Positions 1-9,000 of a stretch of DNA of 17,393 nucleotides are shown one piece after another. A program made the position numbers and the translations under genes. The notes beneath the pieces were generated by a model that was given only the letters and a program-made list of their open reading frames with translations, ran no database searches and was not told the DNA's origin. Source of the stretch: an uncultured Bacillota bacterium (GTDB lineage: Bacteria > Bacillota_I > Bacilli_A > Izemoplasmatales > UBA1188); assembly GCA_937907585.1 (NCBI GenBank), contig CALCVH010000045.1, positions 1-17,393 of the forward strand. Reading direction: 5' to 3'. Each line of letters opens with the position of its first letter. The first letter of the stretch is position 1.

Positions 1-1243
1 TAATCAAATCCTTTGCGACTGTTCTTTTTAAATCGAAATAATTTTCTTTAGTTAAAACCTTATTCCAAGCTTCTGGATTAGGTAAAGTTGTAATATCGAT
101 GATAGAGGTGCCTTCAGGGGATGCGTCACTATGGACAACATTCGGGCACACTACAGTCATATAATTATATGGACCCATAGAATTATAGTTATCAAAACAC
201 TCCCTTGAATCAAGGGATTTTAAAGACATAAATGTTGAATATGTTGTTATATTTAGATCTTTATAATCACAATCTAGTAATAAACATACAGTGAAATTTG
301 ATGTTTTAACTTTGTTGTGGTTTGCGAATCTTGATGCGAGTTTTGTGACTTCGCTAATAGGTTCGACCATAGAGTTATATGCGGTAGATGGATATGATCC
401 ACACGCAACATAATTAGTATTTATTATTTCGCCATATGCGGTTTTAACTGCGTATACTTTTCTTTTTTTAACTAATATCTTATCTACTTTTTGTCCGTAT
501 TCGATAGTGACTCCAAGTTTTTTTAAAGCTTCATGTAACCTACTTCCAATTTCAAAAGACGTATGTCTTGCGATATATGGTTCATTTCCGATATAGTCGC
601 TTATTACAGCGCTAAATACTGTGAAGGGAAGAGTATCAGTAGGCACACCTAAATAAACCCAATATGCACCTAATACTTCTTTTAACTTTCCTTCGATACC
701 TAAACGTTTAAATACATCATCAACAGTGTATCCTACAGTTTTAAAGAAAGCTTTATTCTCTTTCATTTCTTTAAAAAGATTGAAAAGCCCAATCTTTTTA
801 TGAGTCAAAACTCTACTTGAATTATTCACAGTTTCACATAATTTATAAAACTCCATAGTTTTATCATATGAACCTGGAATACTTTTTTCTATTTCTTTAG
901 CGGATTCTTCAAATCCACACTTAACTATAACATCAACATCTTCTGATAAAGCTCTATATGCTTCTGTAGTTGGGAGCCAGTCAATATGGCTATTAATTTC
1001 TTCATCAAAAAACTTTCTAACGTTTCTTGGATCAGCTTCACTTCCGACATCAGATAAAGCGTGAAGAGTCGCTTCAAATTCTACTCCACTTCTAATAAAG
1101 GAAGTCGCAAGACCTCCTGGAAGATTATGTTGTTCTAATACTAATACTTTTTTATTTTCTTTAGCTAATTTGATTGCGCAAGCAAGTCCGGCTATTCCAG
1201 CACCTATTACCACACAATCATAGTAATCATCAAAATGCTTCAT
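1..1243 (-). CDS. Phytoene desaturase/carotenoid isomerase-like FAD-dependent oxidoreductase (3' end outside window)
   Basis: The frame is open from the ATG at 1243 to the left edge, giving 414 residues without a stop; the C-terminus is missing. Residues 10-20 (CVVIGAGIAGL) form the dinucleotide-binding GxGxxG motif, E37 in VLVLEQ is the expected ribose-binding acidic residue, and the following LPGG near residues 41-44 is typical of phytoene dehydrogenase, carotenoid isomerase and retinol-saturase-like flavoproteins. The family is usually near 500 residues, so roughly the last fifth is absent. The ATG is preceded by TAGGTGA at short spacing. It is the last visible gene of the run and is set off by 60 bases, the largest gap in it. 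Known members oxidise, reduce or isomerise polyene lipids, but many bacterial homologues have no known substrate, and no carotenoid gene is visible nearby, so I assign only the fold and cofactor. Confidence 0.85.
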   Translation of the reverse strand, partial: MKHFDDYYDCVVIGAGIAGLACAIKLAKENKKVLVLEQHNLPGGLATSFIRSGVEFEATLHALSDVGSEADPRNVRKFFDEEINSHIDWLPTTEAYRALSEDVDVIVKCGFEESAKEIEKSIPGSYDKTMEFYKLCETVNNSSRVLTHKKIGLFNLFKEMKENKAFFKTVGYTVDDVFKRLGIEGKLKEVLGAYWVYLGVPTDTLPFTVFSAVISDYIGNEPYIARHTSFEIGSRLHEALKKLGVTIEYGQKVDKILVKKRKVYAVKTAYGEIINTNYVACGSYPSTAYNSMVEPISEVTKLASRFANHNKVKTSNFTVCLLLDCDYKDLNITTYSTFMSLKSLDSRECFDNYNSMGPYNYMTVVCPNVVHSDASPEGTSIIDITTLPNPEAWNKVLTKENYFDLKRTVAKDLI

Positions 1244-1303
1244 ACTTCACCTACAAGATGATTATAGCCATTTATGATTTAAATAACTCAAAATACACAA
1301 TAA

Positions 1304-2023
1304 TTACATATTTTTCTTTTCGTTATATTCATATAACGCAATAGATACCGCGTTAGTAATATTTAATGAATCTATTTTATTTGAATGTTTAATTATTAAA
1401 CTGTGTTCACTTAAATATTTTTTATCAAGTCCAGTCGCTTCATTGCCGAACGCTAGAGTGACATATTTATTATTAAAATCTTCATTTCTTAGGCTTTTAT
1501 TTGCCTGTAACATAAACGAATAGATAGTATGTTCTTTAAATTCATTTTTATATTCTTCTAAAGAATTATAATATTTAATATTAACTGAAAAGAGAGAGCC
1601 CATAGATGATCTAATTACTTTAGGATCAAAATAATCGACTCCAGGTCTTATTATCGCAATATTCTTAATATTAAATCCTAAAGATGATCTAATAATGGTT
1701 CCTAAATTTCCCATATTAGATGGATTATCTAACAATAAATGATCTAATTCTTTATCTAGATTCATCTCATATTTACTAAATATTCCAATTACGAATTCAT
1801 TGCCTTTATCGCTTATTTTTTCTATTTCTTTATCCTTATCATATTCAATTTTAGATTCATCTATATATTTCTTCATCTCATCAAGAACATCCATATTCTT
1901 AAAGCTAGAATGAATCAAGATTCTATCTACCATACTACATCTATTCTTAATTAATTCCATAGTAGGAAATGCGCCAAATGAATAAGATATTAAATCATCT
2001 TTCTTGTATTTTTTTAATTTCAT
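1304..2023 (-). CDS. TrmH/SpoU-family RNA 2'-O-methyltransferase
   Basis: This 239-residue protein has the three SPOUT signatures of the TrmH family. Motif 1 runs from N100 to R112 (NPSNMGNLGTIIR), motif 2 is VIRSSMGSLF at 136-145, and motif 3 is FGNEATGL at 192-199 followed by DSLNITNAVSIALYEY at 218-233. The family uses S-adenosylmethionine, bound in a trefoil knot, to methylate a ribose 2'-OH in tRNA or rRNA. The first 90 residues (FPTMELIKNR onward) resemble the L30e-like substrate-binding domain found before SpoU domains. The ATG at 2023 lies within the end of the Nudix gene, a 29-base overlap, and has GAGAGG seven bases upstream, which supports this start. The RNA target cannot be told from sequence; both tRNA and 23S rRNA modifiers have this layout. 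Confidence 0.9.
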   Translation of the reverse strand: MKLKKYKKDDLISYSFGAFPTMELIKNRCSMVDRILIHSSFKNMDVLDEMKKYIDESKIEYDKDKEIEKISDKGNEFVIGIFSKYEMNLDKELDHLLLDNPSNMGNLGTIIRSSLGFNIKNIAIIRPGVDYFDPKVIRSSMGSLFSVNIKYYNSLEEYKNEFKEHTIYSFMLQANKSLRNEDFNNKYVTLAFGNEATGLDKKYLSEHSLIIKHSNKIDSLNITNAVSIALYEYNEKKNM

Positions 2024-2540
2024 TTTTTAGCCTCTCTATCATTTTTTTAGCCTCAAATAAGATTTGTAGTTCTCTATTTTTAACTATTCTTCCTACTTTG
2101 CTAGAATCGTTTATTTCATATAATTTAATACATTCATCTATAGGATAAAATTTGATTTCTTTCATCAAATGAGTTTCATATTCTTCTAAAGATTTATCCC
2201 CTTTAGATTTAGCTTTAAATAGAAAATAATATGTAATATTCTTTCTTTTTATCAAGTTGTAATAATCTATAACATAACCTATTTCATCAATCAATATAGA
2301 TGTGTACCCTGTTTCTTCTTTTATCTCTCTACTGCACGCATCTATTAATGATTCGCCATCTTTAACTCCTCCACCAGGAGTTTCATAATAGTTACGATAT
2401 CCAAATTCATCTAATCCTTCTATTTTTATTAAAGCGACATTAAAATTATCATCGATTAAAATAGCGCGAGATACAATCCTTTCATTATCTATCCCATTAT
2501 ATTCAAATTCATTATCTTTAAATTCACCAAAGAACTTCAT
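1995..2540 (-). CDS. Nudix hydrolase
   Basis: This 181-residue protein has a complete Nudix box at residues 57-79 (GGVKDGE, then REIKEETGY after seven residues), matching Gx5Ex7REUxEExGU. The catalytic, metal-binding glutamates E72, E75 and E76 are present. YYETPGGG just before the box is common in ADP-ribose or nucleotide-sugar pyrophosphatase-like members. The family splits nucleoside diphosphates linked to another moiety using Mg2+; the substrate here is unknown. The start codon shares one base with the stop of the ABC-F gene (TAATG), so translation is probably coupled, with AAGGAAA a little far upstream as a weak ribosome binding site. The 3' end overlaps the TrmH gene by 29 bases. The Lys/Glu-rich tail after residue 165 looks helical and falls in the overlap. 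Confidence 0.9.
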   Translation of the reverse strand: MKFFGEFKDNEFEYNGIDNERIVSRAILIDDNFNVALIKIEGLDEFGYRNYYETPGGGVKDGESLIDACSREIKEETGYTSILIDEIGYVIDYYNLIKRKNITYYFLFKAKSKGDKSLEEYETHLMKEIKFYPIDECIKLYEINDSSKVGRIVKNRELQILFEAKKMIERLKNEIKKIQER

Positions 2541-4072
2541 TAGAATTTTATTTCCTTGTTTACGATATCATTTAAGAAACCATTTTCATGGCTTATGATA
2601 AGAACTGAGCCAGGGAATTCCTTGATCGCTCTTTTAAGTTCATCTTTAGTTATTTTATCTAAGTGATTAGTTGGTTCATCCAAAATTAGAAAATTAGATT
2701 TCTTTAAAGTGAGTCTCGCTATTCTAACTCTTTCAAGTTCGCCACCTGATAGTTCATATAATGGTTTTCTCGCTAAATCGCCTTTAATACCTAAAGGAGC
2801 TAAAGTCGCTAATACTTTTTGTGTTTCCATAAGAGGATATTCTATTCTTATATAATCAATTGGAGTAGATTCTAAATCTAATTCCTCTTCTTGAGATAAA
2901 TAATTAATAGTGACTGATGGAGCGAATATATAATCTCCAGAAAGCTTAGGGATTACACCTAAAATGGTCTTGATAAACGTAGTTTTACCAATACCATTTT
3001 TACCATATATTTCTATTCTTTCATTCTTTCTTATAACGATTGATATTTTAGGAAGTAAAGGCGTATTATATCCAATTTCAAGATCTTTTATTTTTAATAC
3101 TTCCTGAGATAATTCTTTAGAAAATGGAAATTTGATTGAAGGTTTATATTCAATAGTTGGCTTTTCAATTTTATCCATTTTTTCTAACATCTTTCTTCTT
3201 GATTGAGCCTGTTTAGTAGTAGACGCTCTAACTATATTTTTATCAATAAATTCTTGCGTCCTTTTAATTAGAGCTTGTTGACGATTATATGCGTCAGTCT
3301 GTCTAGATAAGCGTAGTTCTCTTTCGCTTAGATAATAATTATAATCACCTTTATATTTATTAATAGATTTCGATTCTAACGCAAACACAACTCTCGCAAT
3401 ATTCTTTAAGAAATCTTGATCATGAGAAATAACTAAGAATGTTCCTTTATAATTGTTTAAATAATCAGTTAACCATTCTACGTGAGGTTTATCTAAAAAG
3501 TTAGTTGGTTCATCCATCAAGATACAATCAGGCTTCTCTAACAATAATTTTGCTAGATAAACTTTTTCTTTTTCTCCTCCAGATAAACTTGACAACATCC
3601 TATTTAAGTCTAACCTGTTAAGTCCAAGGCCTACTACTACATTGTTGATTTCAGTTTCAATATTATAGAAATTATTCATCTCTAAATATTCTCTCATACT
3701 CTCAGCTCTATTAAGCATTTCATCTACTTGATATTCAGGAAGTTCAGAAATCTTTAGATAAATATCATTTAATTCTTTTTCCCTTTCAAATAAATTAGAA
3801 TACACACCATATAAATACTTATTTATAGGCATATCTTTTTCTATATGAAGCTGTTGATCAAGGTAAGAATAATTGATATCTTTAAGCCAGTTTACTTCGC
3901 CTTTATCCTCAATTATCTTTCTAGCGATTATCTTCATGAATGTCGATTTACCGCATCCATTTGGTCCAACTAATACCGCATGTTCACCTAAATTTAAATC
4001 AAAAGATACGGAATTATATAATTCCGCATCAGTATATCCAAATTTTAGGTTACGTACTTCTAGAATAGACAT
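2540..4072 (-). CDS. ABC-F family ATP-binding protein
   Basis: This 510-residue protein has two ABC ATPase domains and no membrane segment, as in soluble ABC-F proteins that act on the ribosome. Domain 1: Walker A GPNGCGKST at 36-44, signature LSGGE at 163-167, Walker B with DEPTN and catalytic E188. Domain 2: Walker A GKNGIGKTT near 358-366, signature LSGGE at 441-445, Walker B LILDEPTNHLD with E466. The linker between them (about 245-315) carries the charged segment RASTTKQAQSRRKMLEKM, typical of the ABC-F P-site interaction region. The protein stops soon after the second switch histidine (ISHENGF) and lacks the C-terminal extension of some subfamilies. The start lies one base past the GNAT stop (TAATATG) without an obvious ribosome binding site, implying coupling. 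It could be a housekeeping translation factor (YkpA/YbiT-like) or a ribosome-protection antibiotic-resistance protein; the translation-related neighbours favour the former. Confidence 0.93.
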   Translation of the reverse strand: MSILEVRNLKFGYTDAELYNSVSFDLNLGEHAVLVGPNGCGKSTFMKIIARKIIEDKGEVNWLKDINYSYLDQQLHIEKDMPINKYLYGVYSNLFEREKELNDIYLKISELPEYQVDEMLNRAESMREYLEMNNFYNIETEINNVVVGLGLNRLDLNRMLSSLSGGEKEKVYLAKLLLEKPDCILMDEPTNFLDKPHVEWLTDYLNNYKGTFLVISHDQDFLKNIARVVFALESKSINKYKGDYNYYLSERELRLSRQTDAYNRQQALIKRTQEFIDKNIVRASTTKQAQSRRKMLEKMDKIEKPTIEYKPSIKFPFSKELSQEVLKIKDLEIGYNTPLLPKISIVIRKNERIEIYGKNGIGKTTFIKTILGVIPKLSGDYIFAPSVTINYLSQEEELDLESTPIDYIRIEYPLMETQKVLATLAPLGIKGDLARKPLYELSGGELERVRIARLTLKKSNFLILDEPTNHLDKITKDELKRAIKEFPGSVLIISHENGFLNDIVNKEIKF

Positions 4073-4073
4073 A

Positions 4074-5201
4074 TTAGATATGTTTTACGAATGATCTTCT
4101 TCTCTTATTTTCTCTATTATTAAAATATTTCCAGAAAGCTCTAATCTTGTAGTTATCCTCAAGATTCAAATTTGTCTGCATATATTCAACTTCGCCGCTA
4201 TCTAAGAATCTTATTATCTTTTCCATAATAGGAACGTTTATTCCTAGATTCACATATTCAGGATCTACCGCAACTAATCCTAAATCAATTCCTTTAGGAT
4301 GTTTTAATAGTTTTAATAGTCTAAATAAACATGGAATAGTTAATTTACCTGATGATTTTTGTAGAGCTTCTCCAAAAGCTGGGAATGCTAAACCAAAAGC
4401 CAAGAATTTACCTTCATTATTTGCGATAATTGATATATATTTAGTATCGATAAATAATTTAAATTCACTAACTATAGATTTTTTCATCTCATCAGTGAAA
4501 GGCATAGTTCCATAAAGTTTTTTATATCCTTCATCAATTAGATAAAATACACCTGGAACTACTCTATCAATAAAATGAGCTTTTGATTCGCTTTTTTCCT
4601 TTTCAACAAAGTGTAAATCGTATCTTTCCATTACCTTTTTTGATAATTCATATATTTTATTAACTTTAGTTTTATCGCTAGTTAAATATGATTCAACCCA
4701 ATCTACTTCTTTAACATATCCTGAATTTTCAATAAGTTTTTGATAATATGGATAGTTATATTGTTCTTCAAAGGTATTTAATTCTTCAAATCCTTCAATT
4801 AATAATCCTTCTCTTTCTAAATCAGAATATCCAAGTGGGCCACATAATGTATCCATATTTTTATTCTTGGCCCATTCTTCAAAAGCATCAAATAATTTAG
4901 TTGATACTTCAAGGTCATCAATAGAATCGAATCTAGTAAATCTCGCTCTAGATTCATTATGAGTTCTATTATAATCCTTTTGAATTATTCCTTGAATTCT
5001 ACCTACTACCTTAGAATCTTTATAAGCTAAATAAAATACTTGATCACAGGTTTTATTATAGATATTTTTATCAGTAAATATCGCTAGTTCATCCATATAT
5101 AGAGGTGGAATATAATATGGATTACCTTTATACATTAAATTAGGCAAATTACAGAATTCTCTTATCTGTTTTTTTGTCTTTACTTCTTTTATTTCTACCA
5201 T
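4074..5201 (-). CDS. YghO-like GNAT-fold protein
   Basis: This 375-residue protein resembles the YghO-like group of GNAT-fold proteins. The first part has the strand pattern FYLAYKDSKVVGRIQGII at about 56-73. The middle holds the group's GPLGYSDLEREGLLIEGFE block at 121-139 followed by YNYPYYQKLIENSGY. A second acetyl-CoA-binding-like motif, VAVDPEYVNLGINVPIM, lies at about 310-326. The end, with NLEDNYKIRAFWKYF and the basic KRRRSF, also fits the group. Two GNAT-like halves and length near 375 agree with this. The reaction is unknown; peptidoglycan- or lipid-related acyl transfer has been suggested for distant relatives, but nothing here shows it. The ATG has AAGGAG seven bases upstream, the best ribosome binding site inside the operon. 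It lies 11 bases after the ylbG-like gene and one base before the ABC-F gene. Confidence 0.75.
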   Translation of the reverse strand: MVEIKEVKTKKQIREFCNLPNLMYKGNPYYIPPLYMDELAIFTDKNIYNKTCDQVFYLAYKDSKVVGRIQGIIQKDYNRTHNESRARFTRFDSIDDLEVSTKLFDAFEEWAKNKNMDTLCGPLGYSDLEREGLLIEGFEELNTFEEQYNYPYYQKLIENSGYVKEVDWVESYLTSDKTKVNKIYELSKKVMERYDLHFVEKEKSESKAHFIDRVVPGVFYLIDEGYKKLYGTMPFTDEMKKSIVSEFKLFIDTKYISIIANNEGKFLAFGLAFPAFGEALQKSSGKLTIPCLFRLLKLLKHPKGIDLGLVAVDPEYVNLGINVPIMEKIIRFLDSGEVEYMQTNLNLEDNYKIRAFWKYFNNRENKRRRSFVKHI

Positions 5202-5212
5202 TTATAATCTCC

Positions 5213-5440
5213 TTATATATCGAGCTCAACTAGTTCAGTTGGAGATAATTCGTATCTTTTAAATCCCTTTAAATGTATTATAGATTTTAAAAATTTATCT
5301 TGAGTTAAAGAATCTATATAAGCTATTGAATACCCAGCTTTTTTATTTGTATATTCAATAGTTGCGCCTAGGTTCTTAAATTGTTCAAGTAAAGATGCTT
5401 TATAGTTATAATATAGAATAACTTCAGTTCTCTTAACCAC
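5213..5440 (-). CDS. ylbG: YlbG-family protein (DUF2129)
   Basis: This 75-residue protein matches the small YlbG family: an N-terminal strand VILYYNYKASLLEQFKNLG, then ATIEYTNKKAGYSIAYID, where the family has a similar IHYVSKRLKYAVLY-type strand, then a short helix and a final strand. The initiator is GTG (5438-5440), supported by AGAGG eight bases upstream and by position two bases after the preceding stop. The family has no known biochemical role. In Bacillus subtilis ylbG lies directly after ylbF, and the same order holds here, which supports both calls. There is no signal peptide, membrane segment or Cys residue. Confidence 0.8.
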   Translation of the reverse strand: MVKRTEVILYYNYKASLLEQFKNLGATIEYTNKKAGYSIAYIDSLTQDKFLKSIIHLKGFKRYELSPTELVELDI

Positions 5441-5442
5441 GG

Positions 5443-5793
5443 TTATAACCTCTTTTTAAATAGTTCATCAAACTCTATAGGGTATAGTGAACTATTTATT
5501 TTCTTTTCTATTTCTCCTACAAAATCGTTATATATCTTTAATTTATCAATATATTCTAAATATAGTTTACTAGTATATAGCCTCTTTTTCTTATTTGATA
5601 AATCAAGAATATTTTCTTTTGTAGAAGATTTTAATTCTTTTGTTTTAGCTTCATTAAATTCATCTATCAATATTTTAGATTCATCATCATTCATAAGAAC
5701 ATTATACGCATTAACTAAATCATTATATTCTTTTGTTTTTTTAATCTCATCAATTAATGCGTATTCTTTTTCTATCACTTTAGTTGAATCCAT
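5443..5793 (-). CDS. ylbF: YlbF/YmcA-family protein (RicF-like)
   Basis: With the ATG at 5793 the protein has 116 residues and is almost wholly helical and charged, as in the YlbF/YmcA (Com_YlbF) family. Matching features are EYNDLVNAYNVLMNDDESK followed by long amphipathic helices ending in LYLEYIDKLKIYNDFVGEIE. In B. subtilis, YlbF (RicF), YmcA and YaaT form a complex that modulates RNase Y cleavage and development; that role is inferred here by family only. I chose the ATG at 5793, which follows the UPF0223 stop as TAATATG, a junction used elsewhere in this run. A TTG at 5805 would add four residues. There is no Cys residue, whereas B. subtilis YlbF ends in a Cys-rich tail tied to Fe-S cluster binding. 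YmcA and YaaT genes are not in the window. Confidence 0.75.
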   Translation of the reverse strand: MDSTKVIEKEYALIDEIKKTKEYNDLVNAYNVLMNDDESKILIDEFNEAKTKELKSSTKENILDLSNKKKRLYTSKLYLEYIDKLKIYNDFVGEIEKKINSSLYPIEFDELFKKRL

Positions 5794-5794
5794 A

Positions 5795-6040
5795 TTAAAG
5801 ACCAAATTCTCTTAAAACCTTGTAGATATTAATTCCAGATAGTTTTAAGAATTCTTCGTTTATTCTTTTTTCTTCTTTGATAGAATTTAATGTCTTTTTA
5901 TATAAGATTGATTTCTTCTTTAGAGTTTCATAATCATAGTGTTTATAGTTATCTTCTAAATAAGCAAGAAAATCTACTAACACTACAATTTCATCCTCAT
6001 TATATGTTTCATAATCGAGTGGATAGATATAATCGGTCAT
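5795..6040 (-). CDS. UPF0223 family protein (YktA-like)
   Basis: This 81-residue acidic, helical protein fits UPF0223. It opens with YIYPLDYETYNEDEIV, where the family has YPLD followed by a 'Ws.eEi' segment. It continues with a helix ending LEDNYKHYDYETLKKK, a Y..fK-like part, and EEKRINEEFLKLSGINIYKVL, where the family shows EK....eFe..SGYs.Y. The function of the family is unknown. The ATG lies one base after the ileS stop (TAGTATG) and the stop lies one base before the ylbF-like ATG, so it is tightly bound into the operon and likely translated by re-initiation. There is no signal peptide or membrane segment. The family call rests on remembered consensus, hence moderate confidence. Confidence 0.65.
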   Translation of the reverse strand: MTDYIYPLDYETYNEDEIVVLVDFLAYLEDNYKHYDYETLKKKSILYKKTLNSIKEEKRINEEFLKLSGINIYKVLREFGL

Positions 6041-6041
6041 A

Positions 6042-9000
6042 CTAGATTCTCTTTACTCCAATCTTTAATGTGTATGGTTGAACTTCCCACTCTTTACTAT
6101 ATCCATCAAGTTTAGAATATTCAATTTTTTCTGCTAAAGTTGATGACATAATTCTAGATTCATATTTCTTGATGATATCTAATAATTCTTTTTCAGAATC
6201 GAAGAATAATTCGATATGATCTGTAACTTCAAATCCAGCTTCTTTACGTTCAAGTTGAATCTTAGATACAACTTCTCTAACATATCCTTCATCGATTAAA
6301 TCTTGAGTCAAATTAGTATCTAATACAACAGTGATTTTACCGCTAGATAAAGATGCATAATCCTTAGCTTCAACAGTCTCAACTACTAGATCATCTTTAG
6401 TTAATTCAAATCCAAGAATAGTAATTTTGCCATCTCTTTCAAGCTCTTGATAAAGGCTTTCTTGTTCCTCTAAAGCTAAAGCGTTTTTAACGTTATTAAC
6501 GTTCTTTTGTAGCTTAGCGCCTACGCTTCTAAAGTTGAGTTTAATATTATGGTTTACAAATCCACTTAAATTATTTGTATATTCAATCTCTTTAACATTT
6601 AGTTCATCTTCAATAATTGATGCGTAATATTCGTTTAGTGAATCTCCACCCACAACATACATTTTAGATAATGGTTGACGATTCTTTAAAGTCTTTTCAG
6701 CTCTTATTGTTCTACCTAAGGATACGATATCTAATACTTCATCCATTTCTTTTTCTAATGTCTTATCAATATAAGCTTCATTACATTCTGGATAGTCGCA
6801 TAGATGAACGCTCACTTTAGCGTTCTTATCAATTGAACATACTAGGTTTCTATAGATTTCTTCAGCTATAAATGGGCTGAATGGAGCGATTAATTTGGCT
6901 AATTTTACAAGTGTTTCATAAAGAACTGAATAAGCATTAATCTTATCAGTCTCCATTCCTTTAGCCCAGAATCTTTCTCTAGATCTTCTTACATACCAAT
7001 TAGATAGAATATCCACAAATTCTTGAATCGCTCTTGATGGTTCCGCAACTTCATATCTTGATAATCTTTCATCAACTTCCTTGATTAAGGAGTTAAGTTT
7101 TGATAATAACCATTTATCCATATTTGGAAGCTCATCATAATTATATGAATATTTAGTCGCATCAAAATCATCTATGTTAGCGTATAAAACAAAGAATGAA
7201 TATGTGTTATATAAAGTATTTAAATACTTTCTTTGGCCTTCTTGGATAGCGTCCATAGATACGTTTTTTGAAATCCATGGAGATGATGTTTCATAGAAGA
7301 ACCATCTAGTCGCATCAGCGCCATATTTATTTAATACTTCCATAGGTTCAATACCATTGCCTAAAGATTTACTCATCTTTCTTCCTTGAGCGTCTAATAC
7401 TAAACCTAATACTATTACGTTTTTGAATGCTGGTTCATCAAAAATTAGAGTTGAAATCGCATGTAAAGTATAGAACCAACCTCTAGTTTGATCCATCGCT
7501 TCACTGATGAAGTTCGCAGGGAAATTTTCTTTAAAGATATCCTGGTTTTCAAATGGATAATGCCACTGAGCGAAAGGCATAGAACCTGAATCGAACCAAC
7601 AGTCAATAACTTCTTCAGTTCTTCTAAATGTTCCACCGTTTACTTTATCTACCCATGTTACTTCATCTACATAAGGGCGGTGGAGTTCAATATTTTCGCT
7701 ACATCCAGATAATTCAACTAGTTCCTTAATTGAACCAACACATACCATTTCACCAGTTTTATCATTGATCCAAATAGGTAGTGGAGTACCCCAATATCTA
7801 TTTCTTGATAATCCCCAGTCTTGAATATTTTCAAGCCAGTTACCAAACCTACCTGTTCCAATAGTTTCAGGAACCCAGTTAATCTTCTTGTTATTCTTGA
7901 GCAAATCATCTTTAACCTTAGTCATTTCAATGAACCAAGAATCAGTAGCGTAATAGATGAGTGGTGTTTTACATCTCCAACAGAATGGATAACTATGTTC
8001 AAAGTTAAGGATTCTAAATAATAGTCCTCTTTCTTTTAAATTTCTCATTATAGCTTCATCCGCATCTTTACAGAATGTATGAGGCCATAATGTAGATTCA
8101 TCCATTTCACCTTTAGTATCGACAAGTTGAACGAATGGTAAATTATATTTTCTACCTACATTGTAGTCATCTTGACCAAACGCAGGAGCGATATGTACTA
8201 TACCAGTACCATCATCAGTAGTAACATAATCAGCGAGTGTTACAAAATATGCGCCTTCATTTATGTTTTTAAAGTTATATAAAGGCTCATATTTTGTATA
8301 TTCTAAATCTTTACCTTTATAGTGTTTTAATACTTTAACTTCTTTATCTTTAAAGTTAGCGCCTACTAGAGCTTCCGCTAATATATACTTAGTTCCATCT
8401 GATTCAACCATTACATAGTCAACATTAGGATTCATACATAATGCGACATTTGATGGAAGTGTCCAAGGTGTAGTAGTCCACGCCAAAAAGTAAGCATCTT
8501 GATCTACTAATTTAAATTTAGCAGTACAAGATTTTTCTTTTACATCTTTATATCCTTGCGCTACTTCGTGAGATGCGAGTGGTGTTCCACATCTAGGACA
8601 ATATGGAACAATTCTATGTCCTTTATATAGTAAACCTTTATTAAAGATTTGTTTTAAAGCCCACCACTCAGATTCAATATAATCATTATGGAATGTTACA
8701 TATGGATTATCCATATCAGCCCAGAATCCTACTTTCTTAGAGAACTCTTCCCACATTCCTTCATATTTAAATACTGATTCTTTACACTTTTCTATAAATG
8801 GTGCGATACCATAATTTTCAATTTGTTCTTTTCCACTAAATCCTAATTGTTTTTCAATTTCAAGTTCAACAGGAAGTCCATGTGTATCCCATCCAGCTTT
8901 TCTTAATACCTTATATCCTTTCATTGTTTTATATCTAGGGAATAAGTCTTTTATCGCTCTAGTAATAACATGTCCAATATGTGGTTTTCCATTCGCTGTT

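Noticed and set aside
1244..1303. Internal promoter before the FAD oxidoreductase (TATAAT at 1266-1261 with TTGAGT upstream)
   Set aside because: The spacer is 19 bases and the -35 match is poor; AT-rich DNA gives such hits by chance. The gene may simply be read from the operon.
7445..8021. Extra open frames of 63-66 codons on both strands inside ileS
   Set aside because: They are fully contained in the ileS reading frame region and show no family features or ribosome binding sites.
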